From Actinomycetaceae bacterium (GTDB lineage Bacteria; Actinomycetota; Actinomycetes; Actinomycetales; Actinomycetaceae), in NCBI GenBank assembly GCA_030538185.1, contig JAUNUK010000001.1, positions 174,296 to 238,295 on the forward strand: a stretch of DNA of 64,000 nucleotides, read 5' to 3'. Each line of letters opens with the position of its first letter. The stretch's first letter is position 1. The notes beneath the pieces were generated by a model. The model was not told where the DNA came from and ran no database searches. It saw nothing but the letters and a program-made list of their open reading frames with translations. Below are positions 17,059 through 26,590 of this stretch, in pieces. Both the position numbers and the translations under genes were made by a program.

Positions 17059-18798
17059 CTACGAACCGTCATTGCGCACATTGCGCCGGTCGCGTCGCGA
17101 TAGTGGTTTTGCGGCAGTGGATGGCGCGCCGTCCTCGGGGGCTCCTTGTGACAATTCCTGGCCCAAGGCACGCCTTTCACGCCTAGAAAGTCCCGACGAT
17201 GATGGTGCGGATACAGGTGCTGGTGCGGGGAGGTCGTGAGCATCCTCCTGTGCGCCGCGCGCGGTACCTGCGTCAGCCGGGTCGCGCGTATCGTCCTCGC
17301 CATATTTTGTTTCCGTCCAATTGCTTTGTGTGGCACCAGCGGCAGAAGAAGGAAGAGGAACACTATAGATTCCACCGGCACCATCTCCGAAGCCGGGGTC
17401 ATCGAAATCATCAAGAGCGTCATCTTCCCAGTACTGTAATGAGAGCCGAGAGGCATCGTGTGCTGCAGGGTCGCTTGCCATTTGTGCGCGTGTAGACGTG
17501 TCCGCAGCAGTGCTTGGCCCCTCCATGACTACGCCACCAGCACCGGCACCAGCATCAGCATCAGCACCCACCTGCCGGGCACGCGGAGGTGCGAAGTGGG
17601 CTTTTTTGCGATACCCAGTGCCTTGCATATTGAAACCGGGGGCCATCTGTGAACGGTTAATGACCTCTAAGACCGTTTCACGTGCTCGGTTACTGATGCG
17701 AAACTCTGCCGCGTCGATCAGGTCCAGATAGTAGGTGTAGGAATCTGCGACATCTTCTATTGTCTGTCCGCAGGGTCCTTCGATGAGTTTGATATTGCCG
17801 TCCTCGTCTTCTTCAACAAGGGCGAGGGCGGGGCGTAGCTTGCGTGGAATAAAGATGAATTCTTCCCCACGGACTATACGCATCTCAATGGAACGGGTGG
17901 TCAACCACTTCTTTGAATGGTTGGGGTCGGCGAAGAGGGAGGAAGGTAAGAGAGCTAAGAGCACGGAGGCGATGCTTTCTACCCAGGCCAACATCATGAG
18001 GCCTTTGGCTAGTGGGAGGTCCCCTTCGCCATATGCCAGCTGGGCAATCGTTTGTGCCCCCGAGACAACGACTGCGCCTTGTAGCAGTAGTTGCCAGCGC
18101 AAAATTCGGTGAATGTCAGTGATGCGCCGCGTAATGTCAATGGATGATGGCAGATCGGGGATGGGGCCTCGTCTGGCGATCATTCGGATCAGGATATCCG
18201 TGAAAAGTGCCGACAAAAACACGAAGGTCACAAGAAAAAAAGCGTGAGTCGTGGTGAAATTGCCAACCAGTCCATCGTTGCGCCAACCGGCTTTCACCAC
18301 GGCGTACAAAGATATGGCCGTGGACAAGGCAAGGATAAGGGCAATAAATGTTTGCCACCAACGGAGCTTGTTGGTCAGGTCAAAAATCTTATAGTTGACT
18401 GCTTTGTCTGTGGGAGCAAACCACAAGATAGTGGAGATGAGGTATGAGGCGACAAAGGCGAAGGACACAGAAATTGGGAGCAAAATAAGAGAGGTGCGCG
18501 TGTTGAAGAACTGGGTGCCAAGCAGGGTGTTGGCTGTTGCAAGCGCGTAAGGAAAAAGAACAACGGATATAAGGGTGATGAGCACCGAATACATATACGT
18601 ATATTCTGAATGGATAATGGCTCTTTTGTGAAAAACGGGCAAGTCTAAAATGAATCGCGGTTTACTGAGTGCAATGCCGATGAAGGCAATGAATACGACA
18701 ATAATAGGGCCGGTCAGGTTGCCGATGTAGATGAAGATTCCTGGCAGGGAGACAGGAAATTCAAGTACAGTCTCGAAGTCCAGAAGCGGTGCTATCAT
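17059..18798 (-). CDS. Multi-pass membrane protein of unknown function, operon partner of murB
   Basis: 579 residues. The first 330 residues contain about six or seven hydrophobic helices (for example IFIYIGNLTGPIIVVFIAF, SVLITLISVVLFPYALATA, LILLPISVSFAFVASYLIS). The C-terminal 250 residues are hydrophilic: a region rich in Asp/Glu with a possible folded part (LIEGPCGQTIEDVADSYTYY), then a disordered Ala/Gly/Asp/Ser tail ending in a basic cluster (LSRRDRRNVRNDGS). No enzyme motif recognised. The stop lies 8 bp before the murB start, so cotranscription is likely, and a cell-envelope role is a reasonable but unproven guess. The ATG has GGAAAG upstream. Confidence 0.8.
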   Translation of the reverse strand: MIAPLLDFETVLEFPVSLPGIFIYIGNLTGPIIVVFIAFIGIALSKPRFILDLPVFHKRAIIHSEYTYMYSVLITLISVVLFPYALATANTLLGTQFFNTRTSLILLPISVSFAFVASYLISTILWFAPTDKAVNYKIFDLTNKLRWWQTFIALILALSTAISLYAVVKAGWRNDGLVGNFTTTHAFFLVTFVFLSALFTDILIRMIARRGPIPDLPSSIDITRRITDIHRILRWQLLLQGAVVVSGAQTIAQLAYGEGDLPLAKGLMMLAWVESIASVLLALLPSSLFADPNHSKKWLTTRSIEMRIVRGEEFIFIPRKLRPALALVEEDEDGNIKLIEGPCGQTIEDVADSYTYYLDLIDAAEFRISNRARETVLEVINRSQMAPGFNMQGTGYRKKAHFAPPRARQVGADADAGAGAGGVVMEGPSTAADTSTRAQMASDPAAHDASRLSLQYWEDDALDDFDDPGFGDGAGGIYSVPLPSSAAGATQSNWTETKYGEDDTRDPADAGTARGAQEDAHDLPAPAPVSAPSSSGLSRRERRALGQELSQGAPEDGAPSTAAKPLSRRDRRNVRNDGS

Positions 18799-18831
18799 CG
18801 GGTCTTTCCGTGTGAGAGACGAACATTGCTC

Positions 18832-19890
18832 CTATTGTAGGGTAGCCGTTCCAGGCTCATGTTGAAGCCAGGAGTCAACTCCTTGCAACATGCGTTTTTT
18901 TGACTCTCCAGAAGCTAGGGATGCCTTGATGGAAGATCGGGCCAAAGAGGCGAGGGTCGCATCGTTGAATCCAAAAACGTCGCGGGCCACCTGGTATTGG
19001 TCTAGTAGGCGTGACCTGAACAGTAGCGGGTCATCAGCGCCCAAGGCTATTGTGGCGCCACGCTCCACCAAGGTGGGTAGTGGCACGGCGCTCAACTCTG
19101 GATACACCCCAAGCGAGACATTCGATGAGGGGCACAGTTCGAGACAGATCCCAGCCTCGATCACCATGTCTAAGAGCCGTGGGTCTTCTGCCAGGCGTAC
19201 CCCGTGCCCGAGCCGGGTCGGTTTCAAATGCGCGACGACCTCGGCGACGTGTTCTGGCCCCAAAAGTTCGCCCCCGTGGGGCACTGCGGCCAAACCAGCT
19301 TGCCTTGCTATGCGGAAAGCCTGTGCCCACTGCGAAGTTTGCCCATTGCGTTCGTCGTTGGATAAACCGAAACCGACGACTTCACCGGGGCCAACGCCTG
19401 CGTGCCTGGCGGCCAATCTGGCCAAGGTACGTGCGTCCAAAGGGTGTTTCATCCGCGAGGCGGCCACGATAACACCGACTTCCACCCCGTAGGCGGCAGA
19501 AGACAGCTTCGCCTGATCAAGGATTATTTCGAGGGCGGGGGTTATGCCGCCTACCCAAGGTGCGTAAGAGGTAGGGTCCACCTGGATTTCGAGGCGTTGG
19601 GATCCTTCCTGCGCGTCGTCCTCCACGGCTTCGTCGATCAGGCGCCGCATGACGCCCTCGCAGCGAACCAAGGAACGTGCCACATCGTATGAGCGCTGAA
19701 AACGAAACCACCCCCTTTGGTCTGCCGGCACGCGCAGGGGATCGCCTTCCAGCATGAAGGTGGGCAGGCGTAAGCCGGCCTTTTCTGCCAGTTCGAGCAG
19801 GGTTTGCGGACGCATAGCTCCAGTGAAATGCAGGTGCAAATGTGCTTTGGGTAGTGTGCGCAAGCTGCGGAGGGCGTGTGTAGACGTCAC
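18832..19890 (-). CDS. add: Adenosine deaminase family protein
   Basis: Zinc-dependent amidohydrolase expected to deaminate adenosine or a related aminopurine. Visible active-site elements are HLHLHFTGAMRPQTL (HxH zinc ligands near the N-terminus), GELLGPEHV, RLGHGVRL (third histidine), ELCPSSNVSLGVYPEL, and ALGADDPLLFRSRLLDQYQ with the zinc-binding and catalytic aspartates. I prefer GTG 19890, which places the HLHLH motif about 17 residues in as in the family; an in-frame TTG at 19944 would add 18 residues. The same gene sits next to murB and the aminotransferase in Streptomyces. Substrate is inferred; some relatives act on other purines or futalosine-type substrates. Confidence 0.85.
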   Translation of the reverse strand: MTSTHALRSLRTLPKAHLHLHFTGAMRPQTLLELAEKAGLRLPTFMLEGDPLRVPADQRGWFRFQRSYDVARSLVRCEGVMRRLIDEAVEDDAQEGSQRLEIQVDPTSYAPWVGGITPALEIILDQAKLSSAAYGVEVGVIVAASRMKHPLDARTLARLAARHAGVGPGEVVGFGLSNDERNGQTSQWAQAFRIARQAGLAAVPHGGELLGPEHVAEVVAHLKPTRLGHGVRLAEDPRLLDMVIEAGICLELCPSSNVSLGVYPELSAVPLPTLVERGATIALGADDPLLFRSRLLDQYQVARDVFGFNDATLASLARSSIKASLASGESKKRMLQGVDSWLQHEPGTATLQ

Positions 19891-20040
19891 GAGGCAATTA
19901 TTGCAGGGGATCAAGAACCACCAAATCCTTCCAATATCGCTCAAGGTATTTCGCTGAGGCGTGACTTCGGTTAGTTTCGATATAAGACGAGAAATCGGAT
20001 ACGTTCTTGCCTGTCAGCTAGGTAACCGTGGAGGTGTGTC

Positions 20041-21873
20041 ATGAGGTTGGGTGTCGCACAAAGCAGGCTGAACGCCGTCTTGGCAAAGCACGTTGCCGCT
20101 GCCATCCACAAGTGCGGTTACGAGGTCGAACTGGTGCCGATTGCTTCCCAAGACCTTGGCGACAACGCTGACGGAGATGCGCCTTCGATCTTCTTGGGTT
20201 CACCCGAGGTGGTTCAGAAACGAAAGGTCTTGCTACAGGGCGGCTGTGATCTCATTGTGCACGGGGTGATAGAGATGCCCCTGTTTGAGGTGCCCGGCAT
20301 TGCGTCTACGGCCATCCCCTTTAGGGACAATTCCCACGATGTCCTGTGCTCTAGTAACAAACTGGGATTAGATGAATTGCCAACAGGGTCTAGCGTTGGC
20401 GTATCTTCCGTCTTGAGGGCTGCCCAGCTGCGTATCGCCAGGCCCGATGTCGTCGCCGTGTCTTTGCGTGGCGATACCATCCCGCATTTGCAGCGACTTA
20501 AGGGTGCGGGGCTTGGGCACGTCACCGATTTGGATGCGCTTATCATCGCACAGGCGAAACTTGCCTACGGCGATCAGTTGGATTTAGTGGCTGAAGAATT
20601 TGACGGGCTGCATTGGCGAACAGAGGTCGGGCAGGGGGCCGTTGCGGTAGAGGTGCGCGAAAGGGACCTCTACCAAGATCCACAGATTGCGGCGGTGATG
20701 GAAGGCATCAATAATCGGGTTGCCTATATGCAGGTTTTGGCTGAGCGAGAAACCATGCGCGCCTTGGACGTCGGCTATGAGGCACCTATTGGTTTCCACT
20801 CCACGGTGGAGGGCGACACCCTGGTATTGCGGGCGAGCGCCTTTTCAGCAACAGGAGCAGCACGGATAGATGCCCAGTCTTCGACTCGACTGGATGGAAC
20901 TCCCGAAGACGAGCAGCGCACGAAAGAACTTGCGAAGCTCGTGGCCCAATCCTTAAAGCAACAGGGCGTCTTTGAGCTCATAGCCTCACAGCGTCTGCCT
21001 CAGTCCATGTCCGCCCAAGCCGTCCTCGGAAAAACCCCTGTCGCCGTTTCGGGCTTTGGGTCAGGGGAATTGAAGTTTGAAAGGGCGCATACGCAGATCA
21101 AAAAGCCCCTCAGCGGAATCACCACCATAGTGGCGCGCCCACCGGATTCCACCCTTTGTCGCGAGCTTAGAGAGCTGGGGGCACAGGTGATCGCCTCCGT
21201 TTTGAGCAGCACGACCCCACTACCCGGGATGCGGGTTGCTAAGGCCTTGGACAAGTTGGCTAACGGGGGGTATGACTGGGTGATTTTCATGTCGCCTCGC
21301 GCCGTTACGTCACTGGTAGACGCGGGTTACGACATGGGAGAGGTCTTCAGGAAGGCGTATTCGCGCGGGGTGCACATTGCCGTCGAGGGCGATTCCGTCG
21401 CCAGAGCGGTACGGCGCGCTGGCGGCTGGGTCGATCTGATGCCACATTTACGTTCTGCCGAGGGCGTTGTCCTGGAACTCCAAGAGTTCGTGGGCTCCAG
21501 AATGTACCCGACTGCATTGATGCCAAGTTCCTTGGAACCAGATCCTGTGATTGTGACATCCCTGGAGGCCAGTGGCTGGACACTGGATTTTCCCAGCGTC
21601 TATGCCCTGGAAACACTCCCGGCTTTGCCCGGGGTAATACAGGCGCATCTGGAGGCGTGTGTTGAGGACCCGCAACCGACCGTGTTCATTGCGACCGCTC
21701 CCGTTATTGCCCGTGCTGGCGCAGCGCTGTTCCCTGAAGGCAGGCGCCCCACCTGCGTCGCTATCGGTCCGAAAACCGCGCAAACCCTTTGCGAACTGGG
21801 GTGGGAGCCTGATGCTCAGGCGGTTTCCGGCGAGGACTTGCCAGGCGTTATCCTGCGTTGCCTGGGCAGATAG
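20041..21873 (+). CDS. HemC-HemD-like fusion (porphobilinogen deaminase-like + uroporphyrinogen-III synthase-like), probably altered or inactive HemC part
   Basis: 610 residues in two parts. Residues 1-320 align with hydroxymethylbilane synthase: QGAVAVEVR, VGVSSVLRAAQLRIARPD, LRGDT and GYEAPIG keep the family layout. Residues about 340-610 look like uroporphyrinogen-III synthase (TTIVARPPD, FMSPRAVTSL, CVAIGPKTAQTLCELGWEP). Key HemC residues differ from the classic enzyme: the cofactor cysteine of GCQVPIG-type loops is Tyr246; the KD of VHSLKDVP is Ile77-Glu78; the second arginine of SLRR is Ala127; the arginine of GNVDTR is replaced around His149. I therefore doubt that it makes hydroxymethylbilane. 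No other haem genes are nearby. The ATG follows GGAGGTGTGTC, a fair ribosome binding site. Confidence 0.75.
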   Translation: MRLGVAQSRLNAVLAKHVAAAIHKCGYEVELVPIASQDLGDNADGDAPSIFLGSPEVVQKRKVLLQGGCDLIVHGVIEMPLFEVPGIASTAIPFRDNSHDVLCSSNKLGLDELPTGSSVGVSSVLRAAQLRIARPDVVAVSLRGDTIPHLQRLKGAGLGHVTDLDALIIAQAKLAYGDQLDLVAEEFDGLHWRTEVGQGAVAVEVRERDLYQDPQIAAVMEGINNRVAYMQVLAERETMRALDVGYEAPIGFHSTVEGDTLVLRASAFSATGAARIDAQSSTRLDGTPEDEQRTKELAKLVAQSLKQQGVFELIASQRLPQSMSAQAVLGKTPVAVSGFGSGELKFERAHTQIKKPLSGITTIVARPPDSTLCRELRELGAQVIASVLSSTTPLPGMRVAKALDKLANGGYDWVIFMSPRAVTSLVDAGYDMGEVFRKAYSRGVHIAVEGDSVARAVRRAGGWVDLMPHLRSAEGVVLELQEFVGSRMYPTALMPSSLEPDPVIVTSLEASGWTLDFPSVYALETLPALPGVIQAHLEACVEDPQPTVFIATAPVIARAGAALFPEGRRPTCVAIGPKTAQTLCELGWEPDAQAVSGEDLPGVILRCLGR

Positions 21874-21909
21874 GTGTCAATACACCCAGGTGATGTTGGG
21901 TGTGAGGGG

Positions 21910-23121
21910 CTATCTTGCCTCGCTGAGTAGCTTTTGGATTCGGCCTACGCCTTCGACTAGGTCCTCGTCGCTCAGGGCGTAGGACAGTCGCAGGAAGCCC
22001 GAAGGCCCAAACGCTTCACCTGGCACAACCGCGACCTCAACCTCTTTGAGGATCAGTTCTGCCAGTTGACCTGAGGTCGTGGGCGTCGTGTCGCGGATTG
22101 TCTTACCTAAAACGCCCTCGACGCTGGGGTAGCAGTAGAAGGCACCCTTCGGGGTGGGAACGCTGACACCAGGGATCTCAGAGAGCATCGAGACCATAAT
22201 GCGCCTGCGGCGGTCAAAGGCTTCACGCATCATGTGAGCCGCCGACAGGTCCCCAGAAACCGCGGCCAAGGCGGCGCGTTGGGCGACGTTACACACATTG
22301 GAGGTCAGGTGTGACTGGAAGTTTGTCGAGGCGCGGATGACGTCCATGGGGGCGATCATCCAGCCGACCCTCCAGCCGGTCATGGCGAAGGTCTTGGCCA
22401 CGCCGTTCAAGATGATGGTCTGGTCTGCCAACTCGGGCAGCAGTTTCACCAGGTGAGCGTCTTCGGCATCGTCATACAGCAGGTGTTCATAGATTTCGTC
22501 GGTGATGATCCACACCCCATGTTCAAGTGCCCATTCGCCAATAGCTTTGGCTTCGGCTGGCGTGTAAACGGCGCCTGTGGGGTTGGAGGGGCTGCAAAAC
22601 AGCAGGGCTTTCGTGTTCTCGGTACGTGCTGCCTCAAGCTGCTCGACGGTGACCTTGTAGTCCTGGTCGGCTCCTGCGAAGACCTCTACGGGCGTGCCGC
22701 CGGCCAAGGTGATGCACTCTGGGTAGGTGGTCCAATATGGGGCGGGCAAAATGACCTCGTCACCGGGGTTCACCAGGGCAGCAAATGCCTGGAAGACCGC
22801 CTGCTTTCCTCCGTTTGTGACCAGGATCTGTTCAGGGTCGACCTCGTAGCCAGAATCCCGCAGTGTCTTGTCGGCAATGGCCTTGCGAAGGGCTGGCTGG
22901 CCCTTGGCAGGTGTATAGCGGTGCTGTGCGGGGTCCTTGGCGGCCTCAATGGCGGCCTCAACAATGTAATCGGGGGTCGGGAAGTCTGGTTCTCCAGCGC
23001 CAAAACCGATGACAGGCCTGCCTTCAGCCTTCATGGCCTTTGCCTTGGCATCGACCGCTAAGGTCGCAGATGGGGCGATAGAGGCTAAACGGGCAGATAC
23101 GCGTGCTGCTACAGGAGTCAT
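21910..23121 (-). CDS. aspC: Pyridoxal-phosphate aminotransferase (aspartate aminotransferase type)
   Basis: Class I fold-type I aminotransferase, 403 residues, normal size. It transfers amino groups between aspartate or a similar amino acid and 2-oxoglutarate. Signatures: [56 protein letters not shown] (the PLP-binding Asp/Tyr), [16 protein letters not shown] with the Schiff-base lysine, and [13 protein letters not shown] with the carboxylate-binding arginine. In Streptomyces the gene directly before tRNA-Trp/secE is the same aminotransferase, supporting the assignment. Exact amino-acid preference cannot be read from sequence. Confidence 0.9.
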   Translation of the reverse strand: MTPVAARVSARLASIAPSATLAVDAKAKAMKAEGRPVIGFGAGEPDFPTPDYIVEAAIEAAKDPAQHRYTPAKGQPALRKAIADKTLRDSGYEVDPEQILVTNGGKQAVFQAFAALVNPGDEVILPAPYWTTYPECITLAGGTPVEVFAGADQDYKVTVEQLEAARTENTKALLFCSPSNPTGAVYTPAEAKAIGEWALEHGVWIITDEIYEHLLYDDAEDAHLVKLLPELADQTIILNGVAKTFAMTGWRVGWMIAPMDVIRASTNFQSHLTSNVCNVAQRAALAAVSGDLSAAHMMREAFDRRRRIMVSMLSEIPGVSVPTPKGAFYCYPSVEGVLGKTIRDTTPTTSGQLAELILKEVEVAVVPGEAFGPSGFLRLSYALSDEDLVEGVGRIQKLLSEAR

Positions 23122-23181
23122 GGAAAATAGTCTAAACCCATAAGGTCTTGTCCCTCTAAAACGTTGGTCCCAAGGAAAGCG

Positions 23182-26100
23182 TTACGACTGTTGGGCGGGA
23201 TTGTGTGGCACTTGATTGTGTAGCAGTTGGGCCAGGTGGATCCCGTCCCTGTTGGCAAGTTGTTGAACTTGGGTGCGGCAAGAAAAACCATCCGTCAAGA
23301 CGGTTGCTTCAGGATATTTTTCGAGGGCGGGCAATAGTTCGAGTCCAGCAACAGCCACGGACATTTCATAGTGGCCCTTTTCCATGCCGTAGTTCCCGGC
23401 CAATCCGCAACACCCTGTGACTTCATGAACGGTTGCTCCGCAGCGTTGAAGAAGTGCGCGATCTGCATCCCAGCCCATGACCGAATAGTGGTGGCAGTGC
23501 GGTTGGGCAAGCACCTCAACACCTGTGAGGTCCGGGGGTCGCCAGGCATCCCCTGGGCCCAAGGGGGCAGGGGCCGTGAGTAGCTCAGCCAAGGTCATGG
23601 TTGCCTTTGAAACCAGAGGAGTGCGCGGATCCTTGGGCAAGAGATCCAAAAGATCTTCACGTAAGGTCGCGGTGCACGACGGTTCGACACCGATGATCGG
23701 GATGCCTGCCATAGCGAAGGGGGCCAAGACCCCCAGCAGCTCGTCAAGTTTCTTCTTGGCTGTGTCCAGCTGGCCTGAAGAAATCCAGGTCAAGCCGCAA
23801 CATGCCTTTTGTGGGGGGACGACAACGGTGTACCCGGCAGCCTCTAACACAGCAGCCGTCGCCCGCGCCCCATCAGATGAAATACCTTCAGAGAAAGAAT
23901 CTGCCCACAAAAGCGCGAAGCGCTTTCGTGGGTTAGCAGCGTTTAATTGCGCCGCGGCAGCGTTTAATTGCGCCGCGCTAATCCGCGGCGCGTCACTGTC
24001 GTCTTGGCGGAAAGCGCGGTTTCCGCCAAGACTTTCGTCGATAGTGTGGGCGGAGCCTGGGGGAGTGGGGGTGTGGGCGGGGCCTGGGGGAGAGGGGATG
24101 TCGCTTGGAACTCCTGCGATTAGGCCTTGTTTCGTGGCCCAGGTTCTGAAGGATTCGCCCTCGAAGGTGGCCATTTTTCTGCGGGTGTCTAGGCCAAACA
24201 CGCTGAAAACTATCCAGCGGATAAAGCCAAGACCCAAGAAGAAATTGCCCAGGCGAGCGCCCAAAGGAATGGCTCGCATGAGGTTCAACCAGGCAGGAAG
24301 CCTGCCCAAAAGGTAATGTGGCCGAGGACGCAGGCGCCCCTTGTAGGCGCGGTGCAGGGCCTCGGAACGGTACTGCGCCATATTGACGCCAGCGGGGCAA
24401 TCCGAGGTGCAGGCCTTACAAGACAGGCACAAATCCAAGGCAGCTAAGAGGTCTGGGTCGGAAAAATCGCTAAGGATCTGTCCGTTGGCGACCTCTTGTA
24501 AGGCTCTGGCACGCCCCCTGGTCGCATCTTTTTCCTCGCCCGTAACCCTGTGGCTTGGACACATCCATGCACCCGTGGCCCGCCCCGCGGCGTGACACTT
24601 GCCGACCCCGGTGCAGCGGTGTACCGCCGCGGTGAAGTCCCCGCCGTCATGCCCGAAAGAAAACCCAGAATCCAGTGCAGGAAACGCCCTTGCGTAAGGG
24701 CGGCGCAGGTTGGCATCCAGAGCATCGGGGTCAATAAGCACCCCAGGATTCATGAGGTTATGGGGATCGAACAGCGCTTTTACCTGCCCAAACAGCCTGA
24801 TCATTTCCGGTGAATACATGCGCGACAACAGTTCAGAACGCGCACGACCATCCCCGTGTTCCCCAGAGATGGAACCCCCGTGGCGAGCAACCGTGTCGGC
24901 GGCAGCTTCCAAAAAGGCCTTGGCACGCCCCACGCCAGCCTTGCTGCCGAGCTCCAGATCGAGGCGGACGTGCACACAGCCATCCCCAAAATGCCCATAC
25001 AGCAGGCCATCGACGCCGTGCGCATTCATCAAAGACGTGAAATCCACCAAGTAATCTGCCAAGTTTTCAGGAGGGACGGCTGCGTCCTCAAAACCAGGCC
25101 AGGCCTGTGCGCCACCGCTGAGGATTTCCCCACTATGCGGATCGACAACCTGGGGGGTGCGCCCACCCAATCCAGCACCATCTGCGCGTATCCTCCACAA
25201 GGCGCGAGCTTGCGCCCCGGGTGGATAGACCTCAACTGCGTCCGTGGAAGCCGCAGCAGCCAAGGCGTGAGCCGTGGACAGTGCCTCTTCTTCGTCCTTG
25301 CCGCCGACCTCGATCAACAGCCAGCCACCCCCCGTCGGCAAATCCGGGACAGCCCCCGGCCCCTTCACTTGACGCACCACGTCAACCAGCCTGGAATCCA
25401 TGCCCTCAACCGCCAAAGGCTCAAAAGAGTTGACCACCATGACGTCGCGGGCTGCGGCAATCATGTCCGGGTAGCCCAAGGCCACCAGGACAGGCGCGCG
25501 CGGAACCTCCACTAAACGCACAGTGGCCTGCGTGATTGCGGCTAAAGTCCCCTCGGTTCCGGCCAAGAACCTCGCCAGGTTTTCGCCCCTTTCGGGCAGC
25601 AGTTCCTCCAGCTGGTAACCCGAGACCTGTCTTTTGAAGCGCCCGCACTCGGTGCGGATGAGCTCTAGGTTTTCTTGCACCAAGGCACGTAACCCCGGAA
25701 TTACATCCAGTGACCCGCGCCCATTGCGAGCGGTGAAAGCGCGCCCTAAACCATCAATGACCTCAAGTTCTATAAGGTTTTCGCCCGTTCGACCCCAGGC
25801 TTGAGCATGAGGACCGCAGGCATTATTTCCGATCATCCCCCCGATTGTGCAGCGGTTAGACGTTGATGGATCAGGTCCGAAACGCAAGCCGTAACCCGCG
25901 GCGGCGGCTTGCAGATCGTCTTCGACACAACCTGGCTGGACGGTTGCCTGCCCTTCGTCCTCGGAAATGGATAAAACCTGCCCCAGGTATCGGGCCGTGT
26001 CTACGACGACCCCCGGCCCAATCGCATTGCCGGCACAGGAGGTGCCAGCACCTCGCGCAGTTAAAGGAAGACCATTTTCGAGGGCGGTGTGCACGGCAAG

Positions 26101-26367
26101 CTCGAGGGCTTCTTTAGTCGCCGGTTGCACAACCATGCGTGGGGGGATGCGGTAATTGCAAGCGTCAGTGGAGTACATGGCACGGGTCAGTGCATCATCA
26201 CGCAGTACCCCCACGTGTGCAGGTGGACAGTCGTGGACTGTGGGCACCGAGGTGGCAGAACCCTGGGTGACGGTAGGCACAGCGAAGTCGGGATTGAGCG
26301 CATAGCCCTTGCTTTCCAGGAGGGCAGTAAATGTGCCGAGTGCCTGGTTCCAGTCCGCTTTTTCCAT
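23182..26367 (-). CDS. FAD-linked oxidase / Fe-S dehydrogenase fusion (D-lactate or 2-hydroxyacid dehydrogenase type)
   Basis: About 1061-residue fusion of a GlcD-like flavin domain and a GlcF-like iron-sulphur domain, expected to oxidise a 2-hydroxyacid (D-lactate, glycolate or 2-hydroxyglutarate) and feed electrons to quinone. The PP-loop FAD motif is TARGAGTSCAGNAIGPGVV, with SNRCTIGGMIGNNACGPHA next and GEHGDGRARSELL in the cap. Two ferredoxin motifs follow: CTGVGKCHAAG...CP and CLSCKACTSDCP. Two CCG domains come last (QKACCGLTWISSGQLD and VTGCCGLAGNYG). A low-complexity linker joins the halves and includes a perfect 21-bp tandem repeat at 23936-23977. I prefer ATG 26367; a GTG at 26403 is also open but poorly spaced. 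Confidence 0.87.
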   Translation of the reverse strand: MEKADWNQALGTFTALLESKGYALNPDFAVPTVTQGSATSVPTVHDCPPAHVGVLRDDALTRAMYSTDACNYRIPPRMVVQPATKEALELAVHTALENGLPLTARGAGTSCAGNAIGPGVVVDTARYLGQVLSISEDEGQATVQPGCVEDDLQAAAAGYGLRFGPDPSTSNRCTIGGMIGNNACGPHAQAWGRTGENLIELEVIDGLGRAFTARNGRGSLDVIPGLRALVQENLELIRTECGRFKRQVSGYQLEELLPERGENLARFLAGTEGTLAAITQATVRLVEVPRAPVLVALGYPDMIAAARDVMVVNSFEPLAVEGMDSRLVDVVRQVKGPGAVPDLPTGGGWLLIEVGGKDEEEALSTAHALAAAASTDAVEVYPPGAQARALWRIRADGAGLGGRTPQVVDPHSGEILSGGAQAWPGFEDAAVPPENLADYLVDFTSLMNAHGVDGLLYGHFGDGCVHVRLDLELGSKAGVGRAKAFLEAAADTVARHGGSISGEHGDGRARSELLSRMYSPEMIRLFGQVKALFDPHNLMNPGVLIDPDALDANLRRPYARAFPALDSGFSFGHDGGDFTAAVHRCTGVGKCHAAGRATGAWMCPSHRVTGEEKDATRGRARALQEVANGQILSDFSDPDLLAALDLCLSCKACTSDCPAGVNMAQYRSEALHRAYKGRLRPRPHYLLGRLPAWLNLMRAIPLGARLGNFFLGLGFIRWIVFSVFGLDTRRKMATFEGESFRTWATKQGLIAGVPSDIPSPPGPAHTPTPPGSAHTIDESLGGNRAFRQDDSDAPRISAAQLNAAAAQLNAANPRKRFALLWADSFSEGISSDGARATAAVLEAAGYTVVVPPQKACCGLTWISSGQLDTAKKKLDELLGVLAPFAMAGIPIIGVEPSCTATLREDLLDLLPKDPRTPLVSKATMTLAELLTAPAPLGPGDAWRPPDLTGVEVLAQPHCHHYSVMGWDADRALLQRCGATVHEVTGCCGLAGNYGMEKGHYEMSVAVAGLELLPALEKYPEATVLTDGFSCRTQVQQLANRDGIHLAQLLHNQVPHNPAQQS
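23936..23977. repeat. Perfect 2 x 21-bp tandem repeat inside the dehydrogenase gene
   Basis: Units at 23936-23956 and 23957-23977 are identical and in frame, adding seven residues (LNAAAAQ type) to an Ala/Asn-rich linker. A recent in-frame slippage event is likely; the linker tolerates it. Confidence 0.9.
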
Positions 26368-26590
26368 GAGACCAGTCTGCCAGTAACCCAGGACACCAGT
26401 CACACCCTCACAAATAAGTTGACAAATTCCGCAAAAGTAAAAAATTACAACAATTCACCATCACATGTTGGAAAAACTGTGAATAAATATCAAATTACGT
26501 GGCAAGCTGGGTCACCTGGACAGGATTGTGTGTCCTACGTCATAGATGCTAAGGCGCATCTTAAGCAAACAGAGCCATGGAGTTAAAAAA

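Noticed and set aside
23525..24316. 263-codon plus-strand frame opposite the dehydrogenase gene
   Set aside because: Low-complexity Pro/Ser/Arg-rich shadow; the minus-strand frame has clear Fe-S and CCG motifs.
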